Source: Vagococcus penaei (GTDB taxonomy: Bacteria; Bacillota; Bacilli; Lactobacillales; Vagococcaceae). Taken from it: a stretch of DNA of 64,000 bases. The notes under the pieces were generated by a model that ran no database searches, was not told the DNA's origin, and was given only the letters and a program-made list of their open reading frames with translations. The stretch spans positions 558,001 to 622,000 of the forward strand of contig NZ_CP019609.1 in NCBI RefSeq assembly GCF_001998885.1, written 5' to 3'. Shown one piece after another: positions 1 through 8,708 of the stretch; position 1 is the first letter of the stretch, and every line of letters starts with the position of its first letter. The position numbers and the translations under genes are program-made.

Positions 1-25
1 TCACAAATTGCCAAAATCGTTTCAT
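1..25 (-). CDS. Start of an unidentified gene downstream of pyc (partial)
   Basis: An ATG at 25 reading leftward gives MKRFWQFV before the window ends. A good ribosome binding site (GAGGAG, 34-39) sits 8 bases upstream, which is the main reason to believe it. It follows pyc closely, so it is probably co-transcribed with it. Too little protein is visible to name a family. Confidence 0.5.
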
Positions 26-54
26 ACTTCTCACTCCTCGCTATATATTATTTT

Positions 55-3000
55 TTAAAGACTTAATTCGATTAATAAATCACCAGATTGAATTGGTTCG
101 CCAGCCACAACATGAATGCGTTGGACCTTACCAGTTCGACTAGCGTTAATCGTTGTTTCCATCTTCATCGCTTCAGTAATTAATAATGGTTGGCCTTCAA
201 CAACATCATCACCAACTTCAACTAAAACATCTAACACTGAACCAGGCATAGTAGCACCAATATGATTTTTATTTGTTGGTTCAGCTTTTTGTTTTAATAT
301 CACTTGTGTTTTAACTTGCTGATCTTTAACTGAGACTTCCCGACGTTGCCCATTTAAATTAAAGAATAAAATCCGATTGCCTTCGATATCTGCTCGACCA
401 ATCTCATCTAATGTAATAATCAACGTCTTGCCTTTTTCAATCTGTACCTCAATTGTTTCACCTTCACGCATACCATGGAAAAAAGTTGGGGTATCCAATA
501 ATTCGACATCACCAAATTTATCATGTGTCTTAACATAATCTAGGAATACTTGTGGATACATTAAGTAACTAATGACATCAAGTTCTGTTGCTGAATAACC
601 AATTTTTTCACTCAACTCTTTTTGAACTTCTGCAAAATCAGCCGGCTCAGCTAAACTACCAGGTCTGACTTCAATCGATGGTCGACCATTTAAAATAATT
701 TCTTTTAACTTAGGTGGAAAACCTCCAGTCGGTTGACCTAGATTTCCTTCAAAGAAATTAATTACTGACTCAGGATAATTCAAAGTACGTCCGGTTTCAT
801 AAATATCTGTTTCACTTAGTTCATTTTGAACCATAAATAAGGCCATATCACCTACTACTTTAGAAGATGGTGTGACTTTCACAATATCACCAAACATCTG
901 ATTAACCGTTGCGTACATCCCTTTAATCTCATCCCATTGATCCTCTAATCCAACAGCTTTTGCCTGTTGCTGTAAATTAGAATACTGACCACCTGGCATT
1001 TCGTGTGAATAAACTTCTGTTTGAGCAGCACTGATACCATTTTCAAAAGGCGCATAAAATTTTCTAACATCTTCCCAATAATGGTTTAACTCTTGAACGT
1101 TATCGCTATTAAGGTGTGGCTTGCGGTCATCGTTACCTAAAGCAAAATATAAACTACTCATACTTGGTTGACTTGTTGCACCACTCATTGCACTCATCGC
1201 AACGTCAACAATATCGACTCCCGCATTAATAGCTGCTGAATAAGTCATAATGCCATTACCTGCAGTATCATGAGTGTGTAAATGAATTGGTACATTGACA
1301 GTTTCTTTTAATGCCGTAATTAATTGATAAGCAGCTTGTGGCCGTAATAAACCAGCCATATCTTTGATTGCAATAATATGAGAACCCATATTTTCTAGCT
1401 CTTTTGCCATATTTTGATAATAAGCCATATTATATTTTGAGCGATTTGGATCTAAAACGTCACCAGTATAACAAATCGTTCCCTCTGCAATTTTTCCAGC
1501 ATCACGCACATATTGAATACTTTTTTCCATTTGTGGTAACCAGTTTAAACTATCAAAAATTCTGAAAACATCCACACCTTCTTGAGCAGCTAAATGAATG
1601 AATTCTTTTAAAACATTGTCCGGATAGTTTTGGTACCCAACTGCATTAGAACCTCTAAACAACATCTGGAAAAGTGTGTTCGGCATTAACTTGCGTAACT
1701 GGCGCAACCTTAACCATGGATCCTCATTTAAAAAGCGATAAGCCACATCAAACGTTGCTCCACCCCAAACTTCAGCTGAAAATAATTCAGGAATACCAGA
1801 GCCAGTTTGTTCAGCAATATGCGCTAAGTCAGTCGTTCGTACTCTTGTTGCTAGTAAGCTTTGATGCGCGTCTCTAAATGTTGTATCTGTTAAAAGGACC
1901 TCATTTGTTTGCTTAACAAAATCGACCACAGCATCTGGTCCTTTTTGATCCAAAATCATTTTAGGTGTCACAGCACTGTCTAACCGTACTAATTTTTTAG
2001 GCAATCGGGCAGGTTTCACATATTTTTTTTCTACTTTTTCAATTCCTGGGAATCCATTGACCGTAATCTCAGAAATATAACGCATAGTTTTATTGCCACG
2101 GTCACGGACTCTTGGAAAATTAAATAGTTCAGGTGAATTATCAATAAAAGTTGTAATCGCCTGACCTGAGGTAAACTCAGAATGTGAAATTACATTAACT
2201 AAAAAAGGTATATTGGTTTTAACCCCACGAATTCGGAATTCTTTTAATGCTCGTAACATTTTTTGAATGGTATGCTCAAAGGTTAAAGCATGTGTACAAA
2301 CCTTAACTAACAAGGAATCAAAGTAAGGAGTTACAACGGCACCTGAAAAAGCATTCCCTACGTCTAGACGAATACCATAACCACCGGGTGAACGATATGT
2401 ATCAATTTTTCCGATATCTGGTAAAAAATTATTCAATGGATCTTCTGTGGTAATACGGCATTGTATGGCGTAACCATGAATACTCAATTCTTCTTGCTTT
2501 GGAATGCCAATTTCTTGATGTAAATCCATTCCCATTGCAATTTTTAATTGTGATGTCACAATATCAACATCGGTAATTAATTCAGTAATTGTGTGTTCCA
2601 CTTGAACACGTGGATTTACTTCAATAAAATAAAACTGACCGTCTTCCACTAAAAATTCGACCGTTCCTGCATTAACATAATTAACATGTGACATTAACTG
2701 TACAGCGGCCTGACAAATAGCCTGACGTTGCTCATCAGTCAATGAGACACAAGGAGCTACCTCAACTACTTTCTGATGACGACGTTGCACGGAACAGTCA
2801 CGTTCAAACAAGTGCACCACATTACCATGTGTATCCCCTAAAATTTGAACTTCGATATGTTTTGGATTAGAAATATATTTTTCAACATACACCTCATCAC
2901 TACCAAAAGCCGCTTTAGCCTCACTCTTAGCACGCTTGTATCCTTCAACAGCTTCTTGTTCATTGTGAGCAACACGCATACCACGACCACCACCACCTAA

Positions 3001-3486
3001 AGCGGCTTTAATCATCACTGGATAGCCATGAACTGATCCAAAATCTAAGACTTCATCAATAGACTCTACTGGGCCATCTGTTCCAGGAATTGATTGGACA
3101 CCAGCTGAAACTGCGGCTGCTTTAGCTTTAATTTTATCCCCAAAAATATCTAAATGATGTAGTGTCGGCCCGATAAAAATAATTCCTTCTTCTTGGCAGC
3201 GACGAGCAAAATCGATATTTTCAGATAAAAAACCATATCCTGGATGAATTGCATCCACGTGACTTTCTTTCGCGATACGAATAATATCTTCAATATCTAG
3301 ATAGGCATCAATTGGTTTCTTACCAGAACCAACTAGATAAGCTTCATCAGCTTTGAAACGATGAACGGAACGATCATCCTCAGCAGCATAGATAGCCACC
3401 GTTTTTATATTTAATTCAGTACATGCGCGAAACACCCGAATCGCGATTTCTCCCCGATTTGCAACTAGGACTTTTTTCATACCCAA
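55..3486 (-). CDS. pyc: Pyruvate carboxylase
   Basis: Biotin-dependent carboxylation of pyruvate to oxaloacetate, the anaplerotic entry to aspartate synthesis; a cytoplasmic multidomain enzyme. At 1143 aa it is full length for the single-chain family. An N-terminal biotin carboxylase/ATP-grasp domain spans about 1-450 (HPGYGFLSEN near 80, GGGGRGMR near 165). The carboxyltransferase TIM barrel starts near 530 with TFRDAHQSLLATR. The C-terminal biotinyl domain has EAMKMET with the biotin-accepting Lys at 1108. It lies downstream of ftsW and ylaN on the same strand, with only 18 bases to ftsW. Nothing is missing, and I am confident of the identity. Confidence 0.97.
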   Translation of the reverse strand: MGMKKVLVANRGEIAIRVFRACTELNIKTVAIYAAEDDRSVHRFKADEAYLVGSGKKPIDAYLDIEDIIRIAKESHVDAIHPGYGFLSENIDFARRCQEEGIIFIGPTLHHLDIFGDKIKAKAAAVSAGVQSIPGTDGPVESIDEVLDFGSVHGYPVMIKAALGGGGRGMRVAHNEQEAVEGYKRAKSEAKAAFGSDEVYVEKYISNPKHIEVQILGDTHGNVVHLFERDCSVQRRHQKVVEVAPCVSLTDEQRQAICQAAVQLMSHVNYVNAGTVEFLVEDGQFYFIEVNPRVQVEHTITELITDVDIVTSQLKIAMGMDLHQEIGIPKQEELSIHGYAIQCRITTEDPLNNFLPDIGKIDTYRSPGGYGIRLDVGNAFSGAVVTPYFDSLLVKVCTHALTFEHTIQKMLRALKEFRIRGVKTNIPFLVNVISHSEFTSGQAITTFIDNSPELFNFPRVRDRGNKTMRYISEITVNGFPGIEKVEKKYVKPARLPKKLVRLDSAVTPKMILDQKGPDAVVDFVKQTNEVLLTDTTFRDAHQSLLATRVRTTDLAHIAEQTGSGIPELFSAEVWGGATFDVAYRFLNEDPWLRLRQLRKLMPNTLFQMLFRGSNAVGYQNYPDNVLKEFIHLAAQEGVDVFRIFDSLNWLPQMEKSIQYVRDAGKIAEGTICYTGDVLDPNRSKYNMAYYQNMAKELENMGSHIIAIKDMAGLLRPQAAYQLITALKETVNVPIHLHTHDTAGNGIMTYSAAINAGVDIVDVAMSAMSGATSQPSMSSLYFALGNDDRKPHLNSDNVQELNHYWEDVRKFYAPFENGISAAQTEVYSHEMPGGQYSNLQQQAKAVGLEDQWDEIKGMYATVNQMFGDIVKVTPSSKVVGDMALFMVQNELSETDIYETGRTLNYPESVINFFEGNLGQPTGGFPPKLKEIILNGRPSIEVRPGSLAEPADFAEVQKELSEKIGYSATELDVISYLMYPQVFLDYVKTHDKFGDVELLDTPTFFHGMREGETIEVQIEKGKTLIITLDEIGRADIEGNRILFFNLNGQRREVSVKDQQVKTQVILKQKAEPTNKNHIGATMPGSVLDVLVEVGDDVVEGQPLLITEAMKMETTINASRTGKVQRIHVVAGEPIQSGDLLIELSL

Positions 3487-3504
3487 CTTCCCCCAATAAC
3501 CTAT

Positions 3505-4749
3505 TTATTTTTTATCTTCTTCTTGTTGAACTAATTGAAGTGCATAATGTTCTTGGTAAGCTATTTCGCGCTTTTTCTCAAATTGCTTACGCTTTTCATC
3601 TGCACTAATATTTAATGCAATACCAATACTGACCGATAAAGTAATCAAACTAGAACCACCTTGACTTAAGAAGGGGAATGTTACACCAGTTAATGGAATA
3701 ATCCCAGTAATTCCACCAACATTGACAAACGTTTGAATTAATAGCATACCGCCTATTCCAATACACATTAATGAATTAAAGGTATCGTTTGAACGAATTC
3801 CCACAAGTAAAATTCGTATAATTAAAAATAATAAAACAGCTAAAATAAAAATTGAAATAATTAGGCCCAATTCTTCTAGTACGATTGAAAACATAAAATC
3901 AGTTTGGGCTGCACTTAGAAAGCCTTTTTTCTGAATACTATTCCCAATGCCACGGCCAAACCAACCACCGTTGCTCATGGCATAATATGAATTGACCATT
4001 TGATGACCATCACCAAGCGGATCAATAAAGGGATTAGAAAACGTTCTGAATCGCTGATAGACATAACCAAAGCGTTTTGGAAAAATAAAACCACCAGTTA
4101 ACGTAATTAACTGAATGGCTAGGAAAGAAAATGTTACTCCCCCAATTAAACAGACCGTCGTATACATATAATTGATTCCACTAGCTAAAATAATAACTAA
4201 CGCAATTAATAATAGGATTGCTGCTCCACCATTATCCGGTTGAATAATAACAAGAGTAATTAATCCGCCAATTAAAATCATCGGCTTTTTAATCGCTTGT
4301 TTAAAATCACGAGCTATCAGATTTTGACGTCGTGATAAAATATAAGATAGATACCAAATAATAATAACTTTTAAAAATTCAATTGGTTGTAAAGTAATTG
4401 GTCCTAACCTAAGCCAACCATCTGCACCACCACCAGATGTTCCTAAGTTACTGAACTTTGTCAAGACCAGCATGGCACTAATAAGAAAAATGCCAGTCAT
4501 AATCAGCTTTTTATCACGAAAATTAGCTGTTTTCATTTTGTAAATAAAAACAACACCAATTAAACCAACAATAAAAAATCCTGCCTGCTTAATCGCATCT
4601 TGAGCTGGATTTAATCCCTTTGATGCTAAAGTGGCAGAACTCGCGCTATACACCATAACAATCCCTAAAATAGATAAAAATAAATAAGGAATTAGGATAC
4701 TATAATCTAGATAGAAGCGTTTCTTTACACGCTGATGCAAAGGGATCAC
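3505..4749 (-). CDS. ftsW: FtsW-type SEDS peptidoglycan glycosyltransferase
   Basis: A polytopic membrane protein of the SEDS family that polymerises lipid II during septal wall synthesis with a partner class B PBP. About ten hydrophobic segments are visible, and the family hallmark LTGVTFPFLSQGGSS lies near residue 350. FtsW rather than RodA is chosen from the neighbours (pyc, ylaN), as in other Lactobacillales. The first possible start is a GTG overlapping the ylaN stop (GTGA), but AAAGGAAG then sits almost on top of it. A TTG at 4740 has better spacing and may be the true start. The charged tail (about 30 residues) is cytoplasmic. Confidence 0.9.
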   Translation of the reverse strand: MIPLHQRVKKRFYLDYSILIPYLFLSILGIVMVYSASSATLASKGLNPAQDAIKQAGFFIVGLIGVVFIYKMKTANFRDKKLIMTGIFLISAMLVLTKFSNLGTSGGGADGWLRLGPITLQPIEFLKVIIIWYLSYILSRRQNLIARDFKQAIKKPMILIGGLITLVIIQPDNGGAAILLLIALVIILASGINYMYTTVCLIGGVTFSFLAIQLITLTGGFIFPKRFGYVYQRFRTFSNPFIDPLGDGHQMVNSYYAMSNGGWFGRGIGNSIQKKGFLSAAQTDFMFSIVLEELGLIISIFILAVLLFLIIRILLVGIRSNDTFNSLMCIGIGGMLLIQTFVNVGGITGIIPLTGVTFPFLSQGGSSLITLSVSIGIALNISADEKRKQFEKKREIAYQEHYALQLVQQEEDKK

Positions 4750-5039
4750 TTCCTTTCATTTACCTCTTTTTGTCCATCATAAATTTTATTATAAACATCA
4801 TTTAATTCAGCTTCTAAATCTTTAATTAACTGGTAGCCAGTTTCTTTTGTAATCACACCTATTTTTTGCGCATAATCTAATTGTTTTGAGTAGCCATACA
4901 TTTGTGTATCAATGACTTCTTCAAAGGCTCGACACTGTGCGATACATTCGTAATTATGTTGTTTTTTAATCAATCGCTTAATTTTTTCGGCTTCTTCTTG
5001 CAAAACAATTAATCCGGCTTCTTTAGAACTATCTAACAT
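4746..5039 (-). CDS. ylaN: YlaN family protein (DUF1507)
   Basis: A small cytoplasmic protein of 97 aa, matching the usual YlaN length. In Bacillus and Staphylococcus YlaN is tied to iron homeostasis (it interacts with Fur) and is essential under some conditions; that is family knowledge and is not visible here. The sequence is mostly helical and charged, with GYQLIKDLEAELNDVY near residue 75. The start has an ideal ribosome binding site (GGAGG, 9 bases upstream). It overlaps ftsW by 4 bases, so the two are translationally coupled. Confidence 0.88.
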   Translation of the reverse strand: MLDSSKEAGLIVLQEEAEKIKRLIKKQHNYECIAQCRAFEEVIDTQMYGYSKQLDYAQKIGVITKETGYQLIKDLEAELNDVYNKIYDGQKEVNERK

Positions 5040-5066
5040 GATGATAAGCCTCCTTCATTGTGTTTC

Positions 5067-5072
5067 ATTATA
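5067..5072 (-). promoter_or_regulatory. Extended -10 promoter element upstream of ylaN-ftsW-pyc
   Basis: The minus strand reads TGATATAAT, an extended -10 (TG-N-TATAAT), about 28 bases before the ylaN start codon. No good -35 is seen at 16-18 bases, which is usual for extended -10 promoters. It probably drives ylaN-ftsW and perhaps pyc. Confidence 0.5.
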
Positions 5073-5102
5073 TCATAAAAAAGCAAATGGACTCCACCGA
5101 AT

Positions 5103-5131
5103 TTCACGGATATCGCTAAAAATTCACGGAT
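5103..5131. repeat. Two direct repeats TTCACGGAT, 20 bases apart
   Basis: TTCACGGAT occurs at 5103-5111 and again at 5123-5131, a 20-base period, or about two helical turns. They lie between the divergent ylaN and PdxK-like genes. They could be an operator for one or both genes, or chance; the repeat is seen and the function is inferred. Confidence 0.4.
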
Positions 5132-5238
5132 GAAAAACGTTTTCTTATCTTCCTTCGTATTAGTTGCGTTATAAAACATCTAAACGCACCATAAAGGCTA
5201 TGGTATACTTAACTTATTCTTTCATTAGGAGGTCAGTT

Positions 5239-5973
5239 ATGATAGAGAAAGCTTTAACTATTTCTTACTCTAATGCATCTAGTCAAAGTGGTATCCAAGC
5301 TGATTTAACAATATTTCAGGCTTTCCATGTTTTTGGTTTTACCACCATAACAAATTTACTTTTACCAAACAAATCTTCAAATTATCCGATACAAAAATAT
5401 CCGATACAACCAACTATTATTAATCAACAACTTACAACCGTTTTATTAGGCGGCCCAATTAATGCCGTTAAAATTGATATATTAGACGTATCTGATTTAC
5501 ACATTCTTACTTTAATTTCTGACTATCATGAACAATTCAAACATATTGTAATTGATTTATTTCCTTTAATTCACCAAAATGAAACCGATGCCCTCACTAT
5601 TAATCCATTTAATATGCTACGTCCGTTATTTTTATCTACAACTTGTATCATTTTAACACCTGACATAGTCTCCTTAATGATTAATCAAATGAATGTCAGT
5701 TTGGAGAAACACTTATTAGTCGCTATTCATAAATTAATTGAGGCCGGTTTGACAAACATTATTATTTTGGACCAGTCACTTTCTGAACTAAATTTTCAAT
5801 TACACCGCTCTAATTCGCAAATCCTTAGTCGTTCCCTCAAAAAAAGTGATGTACCATCCGAAATGTCAATTCGAGCTTGTTTTTCAGCAGCTCTAACAGC
5901 TAACTTAGCAAAAGAATTACCGATTGAAAAGGCCTTTAAACAAGCCATAGATTATATTGAAAATGACTTGTGA
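5239..5973 (+). CDS. PdxK/ThiD-like kinase with altered active-site loop
   Basis: A ribokinase-fold protein (244 aa) resembling pyridoxal or hydroxymethylpyrimidine kinases, which phosphorylate vitamin B6 or thiamine precursors. The start at 5239 is chosen because AGGAGG precedes it by 8 bases; an upstream in-frame ATG at 5164 has none. The N-terminus (SYSNASSQSGIQADLTIFQ) matches the substrate-binding SD.SGGAGIQADL region, but GGAG is replaced. The C-terminal FSAALTANLAKELPIEKAF matches the family helix after the catalytic loop. The usual GTG preceding the catalytic Cys is replaced by SIR (SIRACFSAA). It may be a specialised or inactive paralogue. It stands alone on the plus strand with its own terminator. 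Confidence 0.65.
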   Translation: MIEKALTISYSNASSQSGIQADLTIFQAFHVFGFTTITNLLLPNKSSNYPIQKYPIQPTIINQQLTTVLLGGPINAVKIDILDVSDLHILTLISDYHEQFKHIVIDLFPLIHQNETDALTINPFNMLRPLFLSTTCIILTPDIVSLMINQMNVSLEKHLLVAIHKLIEAGLTNIIILDQSLSELNFQLHRSNSQILSRSLKKSDVPSEMSIRACFSAALTANLAKELPIEKAFKQAIDYIENDL

Positions 5974-6007
5974 ATTTATCCTCTCATTGCACTCGATCAA
6001 CTTTAAA

Positions 6008-6053
6008 AAATAAGCAACCCGTCATTTTTAATGAATGACGGGCTGCTTATTTA
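6008..6053. terminator. Bidirectional hairpin terminator
   Basis: A long stem (AAATAAGCA-ACCCGTCATT with AATGACGGG-CTGCTTATTT, one small mismatch) is flanked by A/T tracts on both sides. It ends the PdxK-like gene on the plus strand and can also stop minus-strand transcription coming from the tRNA. Confidence 0.85.
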
Positions 6054-6078
6054 AACTGATTATTTTCGAAATTAGCAA

Positions 6079-6149
6079 TGCCCTCTACCAGGATTGAACT
6101 GGTGTTCCCGGGTTACGAATCCGATGTTCTACCACTGAACTAAAAGGGC
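6079..6149 (-). tRNA. tRNA-Thr (anticodon CGT)
   Basis: A cloverleaf can be drawn: acceptor GCCCTTT with AGAGGGC, D arm GTTC-AGTGGTA-GAAC, anticodon loop TTCGTAA with CGT at 6115-6117, T arm ACCAG-TTCAATC-CTGGT, discriminator A. No CCA is encoded. The anticodon stem has a G-U pair at its outer end and an A/C mismatch next to the loop, and the variable loop is short (4 bases). It reads ACG threonine codons. Confidence 0.85.
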
Positions 6150-6208
6150 AAAAGATTATATAACTAGTGTAATCCTTTTTTGAAATTTTTCAAGCCCTTC
6201 TAGCTAAT

Positions 6209-6703
6209 TTACATTATTTCAGGTAATTTTTTATAAGCTAATTTTTTAATAATAGACTCATGTTCTGGATAATCCGTTAACAACTCACTTTGTGTAAATA
6301 ATTCAAAATCTTGAAAATCAAATCCTGGAATCACAGCACAGCTGACTAGTGCATAATCATTAACGACAGTCGAACCAAAAATTGTTCCTGCTGGTACCAC
6401 AAAATGTAAACGGTCACCTGGTTGTTTTCCTAAAGAAACAGCTGCATATTCTCCATTAGGATAAATACAATGAACGGTCAAAGTCTCACCTTCATGAAAA
6501 TACCACACTTCATCTGCAATTAAACGATGAAAATGTGAGGGGCTGTCAGGCGTTAATAAAAAATAAATACTTGTATACAATGCTCTGTTTTTTTGATTAG
6601 CTAATTGATACCGATTTTGACTTTCTTCCGTACGGCGGTAATAACCACCCTCTGGATGTGGTTCTAAGTCTAATTGTTTAATCCATTCATCTTTAGATTT
6701 CAT
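6209..6703 (-). CDS. DUF985 cupin-fold protein
   Basis: A protein of 164 aa, the usual length of the DUF985 (YML079w-like) cupin family; these are small beta-barrel proteins with no firmly assigned reaction. Typical features are LEPHPEGGYYRRT at the N-terminus, SIYFLLTPD, the cupin core HRLIADEVWYFHEGETL, and GTIFGSTVV later. The start is the second of two overlapping ATGs; the first is out of frame. The ribosome binding site AAAGGAAG overlaps the end of the displaced tmcAL tail, so the two genes form one transcription unit. Confidence 0.85.
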   Translation of the reverse strand: MKSKDEWIKQLDLEPHPEGGYYRRTEESQNRYQLANQKNRALYTSIYFLLTPDSPSHFHRLIADEVWYFHEGETLTVHCIYPNGEYAAVSLGKQPGDRLHFVVPAGTIFGSTVVNDYALVSCAVIPGFDFQDFELFTQSELLTDYPEHESIIKKLAYKKLPEIM

Positions 6704-6717
6704 TCATTAACTTCCTT

Positions 6718-6866
6718 TCATTGATAGACAACTGGTCGACGGTAATAATCTTGTGGTTGACCAGAAAGTAATTCATATATTTGACCACCTTTGATATCGA
6801 GCGATAACCAAGCTTGATTTTTTTGATTAACATTCGTAATTATTGGACAAGTCACTTGTTTTTTTG
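6718..6866 (-). other. tmcAL: Displaced C-terminal tail of TmcAL (-1 frame)
   Basis: After the tmcAL stop at 6852 the -1 frame stays open for about 46 more codons to a TGA at 6718-6720. It encodes a stretch containing TCPIITNVNQKNQAW, LDIKGGQIYELLSG and QDYYRRPVVYQ. This matches what the TmcAL family carries after its helical region (a short strand, then an (L/H)DI..A..Y element). Adding it gives about 390 aa, a normal family length. The junction is the minus-strand heptamer A-AAA-AAC at 6858-6864. Confidence 0.75.
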
Positions 6867-7886
6867 TTGTTTTAAGAAACGTTGGCCTAGTTTATCAAAA
6901 CCTAATACACGTAGATAAGGATGTTGTTTGGTTTCTTCAATTTCTTTAGTGGTAACTTGTAAGAGGATATAGACACATAATCGCTGTAACCTTGCCCATG
7001 TATAACGTTTTGATTTGACCAATTCAATTAATTCAGCAAACGTTTGAGCATGATTCACTGCTTCTTTTAATCGATATTCTAGACCTTCAGACATCTGATA
7101 CACTGTGCGTAATTGCTCAATATCAGTTACTTGGATCTGGTATTTTAAAAATGGCCATAGCTTTTGCCAAGTCACTTGGTGTTTCATTATTAAATCTTGA
7201 TAAGTAATCTCAGGAACAACTGATTCTAGCTGAGTCACTTGACCATTTGCAAATGCTTGACGAATAGCAGTTGCACTAGCAAATCCCTCAGTTCCTAGTT
7301 TAGTATCATGATATCCACCACCTTGTCGATTAATCGGTAACAATGACATAGGACTAGGTAAACTAGCATTGGCTTTTGCATAGGCCATTCCTAAAATATG
7401 ATTAGGTGACGAAAAATCAAGAGTCCATTCTGGAAATAAGTGGCGATAAATGGTTGTCATTTGTTGTGGATAACTCTGCCCATTATTTTTTAATGATTGG
7501 TACAATGCATCAATTTGCACTTGATTCTCTTGATGAGAACGACCAAATGCCTCATAATCCAACTGGTCTGATGTATCAGTACCAAAACAAAGTGTATTAA
7601 CACCAAGTAATTGGAGTAAATTGACAGCACCTTTAGCAAAATAATCAGCAGACTGAACAGCGTGTGCAAAAGGTAATTCAATAACTAAATTTACCCCATT
7701 AGCCAAAGCTTGGTTTGCGCGAGTCCACTTATCATAACAAGCAGGTTCACCACGTTGTAAAAAATTTCCACTCATCACTGCGACAATCACATCATCGCCA
7801 CTAAGCTTTTTAGCTTGTTCAACATGATACTGATGCCCATTGTGAAAAGGATTATACTCAACAATGACCCCGCAACTACTTAACAT
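6852..7886 (-). CDS. tmcAL: tRNA(Met) cytidine acetate ligase TmcAL (C-terminus out of frame)
   Basis: TmcAL uses acetate and ATP to acetylate C34 of elongator tRNA-Met in Bacillus-type bacteria, keeping AUG decoding accurate. The nucleotidyltransferase-like N-terminus is clear: GVIVEYNPFHNGHQYH at residues 6-21 with the HxGH-type motif, then VMSGNFLQRGEPA and KWTRANQAL. This frame gives 344 aa, short for the family. The missing C-terminal 46 residues follow in the -1 frame after a run of seven A, two codons before the stop. It is either a one-base deletion, an assembly error or -1 frameshifting. The start has AAGGAGG upstream. Confidence 0.88.
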   Translation of the reverse strand: MLSSCGVIVEYNPFHNGHQYHVEQAKKLSGDDVIVAVMSGNFLQRGEPACYDKWTRANQALANGVNLVIELPFAHAVQSADYFAKGAVNLLQLLGVNTLCFGTDTSDQLDYEAFGRSHQENQVQIDALYQSLKNNGQSYPQQMTTIYRHLFPEWTLDFSSPNHILGMAYAKANASLPSPMSLLPINRQGGGYHDTKLGTEGFASATAIRQAFANGQVTQLESVVPEITYQDLIMKHQVTWQKLWPFLKYQIQVTDIEQLRTVYQMSEGLEYRLKEAVNHAQTFAELIELVKSKRYTWARLQRLCVYILLQVTTKEIEETKQHPYLRVLGFDKLGQRFLKQQKNK

Positions 7887-7906
7887 AACAAATCCTCCTT
7901 TAAAAA

Positions 7907-7952
7907 ATAATAGACTGGTTCAAAACCGATTAGTTTCGTTCCAGTCTATTAT
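7907..7952 (-). terminator. Rho-independent terminator after yqeM
   Basis: On the minus strand AATAGACTGG pairs with CCAGTCTATT, with a partly paired inner stem, followed by ATTTTTT. It ends the yqeG-to-yqeM unit. It sits just before the tmcAL ribosome binding site, so tmcAL depends on read-through or an unseen promoter. Confidence 0.8.
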
Positions 7953-7969
7953 CATGATGTCGTTGTAAC

Positions 7970-8704
7970 TTACTTATAGCACACAAAAAACCAGCGAGTC
8001 GATTGATCAGTTGGTGCATCATTTGTAAAATCAGCACATACGTCAACTGCTGAAAAACCAGCCTCTTGTAGTAAACCAATGTAGGTATCAATCTCATATG
8101 TTCGCTCTTCATGTAATTCATCAAAACGAGAAAATTTCCCATCTTCTTCTTGGATAAAGAACGTTAAAAAATGCTCTACACTAAATGGATGCTCACCTGG
8201 ATATGATTCCCATAAAAAGGCGAATTCTTCCGTTTGATAGTGATAACTATATTCTTTAAATAATTCTTCTACTTGATAGATAGAATGAACGTCAAAAATA
8301 AATTTCCCTTGATCTTTTAGGCCTTGATGAACGCCTTGAAAGACTTTTAGAACCGCGTCTTCATTAGGCATGTAACACAGTGAATCTGAATAACAGGTGA
8401 CTAAGTCATACGTATCCTGTTCCTCTAAAGCCAACATATCGCCCTCACTAAATTGTGCAGTTGACTGACAGGCAATACCACGTTTTTTAGCTAACTCAAT
8501 CATCTCTTTTGATAAATCAACGCCAGTAACTTGGTAACCTGTATCCGCCAATTTAGTCGATAGAATACCTGAGCCACAAGCTAACTCTAAAATAGACTCA
8601 CACTTTTTTGGTACATGAGCTAACGTAAATTCTAGCCATTTGTCATATAGCGTGTCATCCATGACTTCATCGTAGATTCTAGTAAATGTTTCATAACTTG
8701 CCAT
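7970..8704 (-). CDS. yqeM: YqeM-like class I SAM-dependent methyltransferase
   Basis: A methyltransferase of the Rossmann class; substrate unknown. About 244 aa when started at the ATG at 8704 (MASYETFTRIYDEVMDD), which suits the family better than an upstream in-frame ATG at 8734 that would overlap rsfS. The SAM-binding motif I is ILELACGSGILS (near residue 40), followed by GVDLSKEM (motif II) and FIFDVHS later. It begins 4 bases after rsfS and is conserved in this order in Bacilli. Confidence 0.88.
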   Translation of the reverse strand: MASYETFTRIYDEVMDDTLYDKWLEFTLAHVPKKCESILELACGSGILSTKLADTGYQVTGVDLSKEMIELAKKRGIACQSTAQFSEGDMLALEEQDTYDLVTCYSDSLCYMPNEDAVLKVFQGVHQGLKDQGKFIFDVHSIYQVEELFKEYSYHYQTEEFAFLWESYPGEHPFSVEHFLTFFIQEEDGKFSRFDELHEERTYEIDTYIGLLQEAGFSAVDVCADFTNDAPTDQSTRWFFVCYK

Positions 8705-8708
8705 AATA

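Noticed and set aside
1674-1877. Plus-strand open frame opposite pyc, and many similar short frames elsewhere
   Set aside because: Antisense shadows of strongly conserved genes, with no ribosome binding site or family resemblance.
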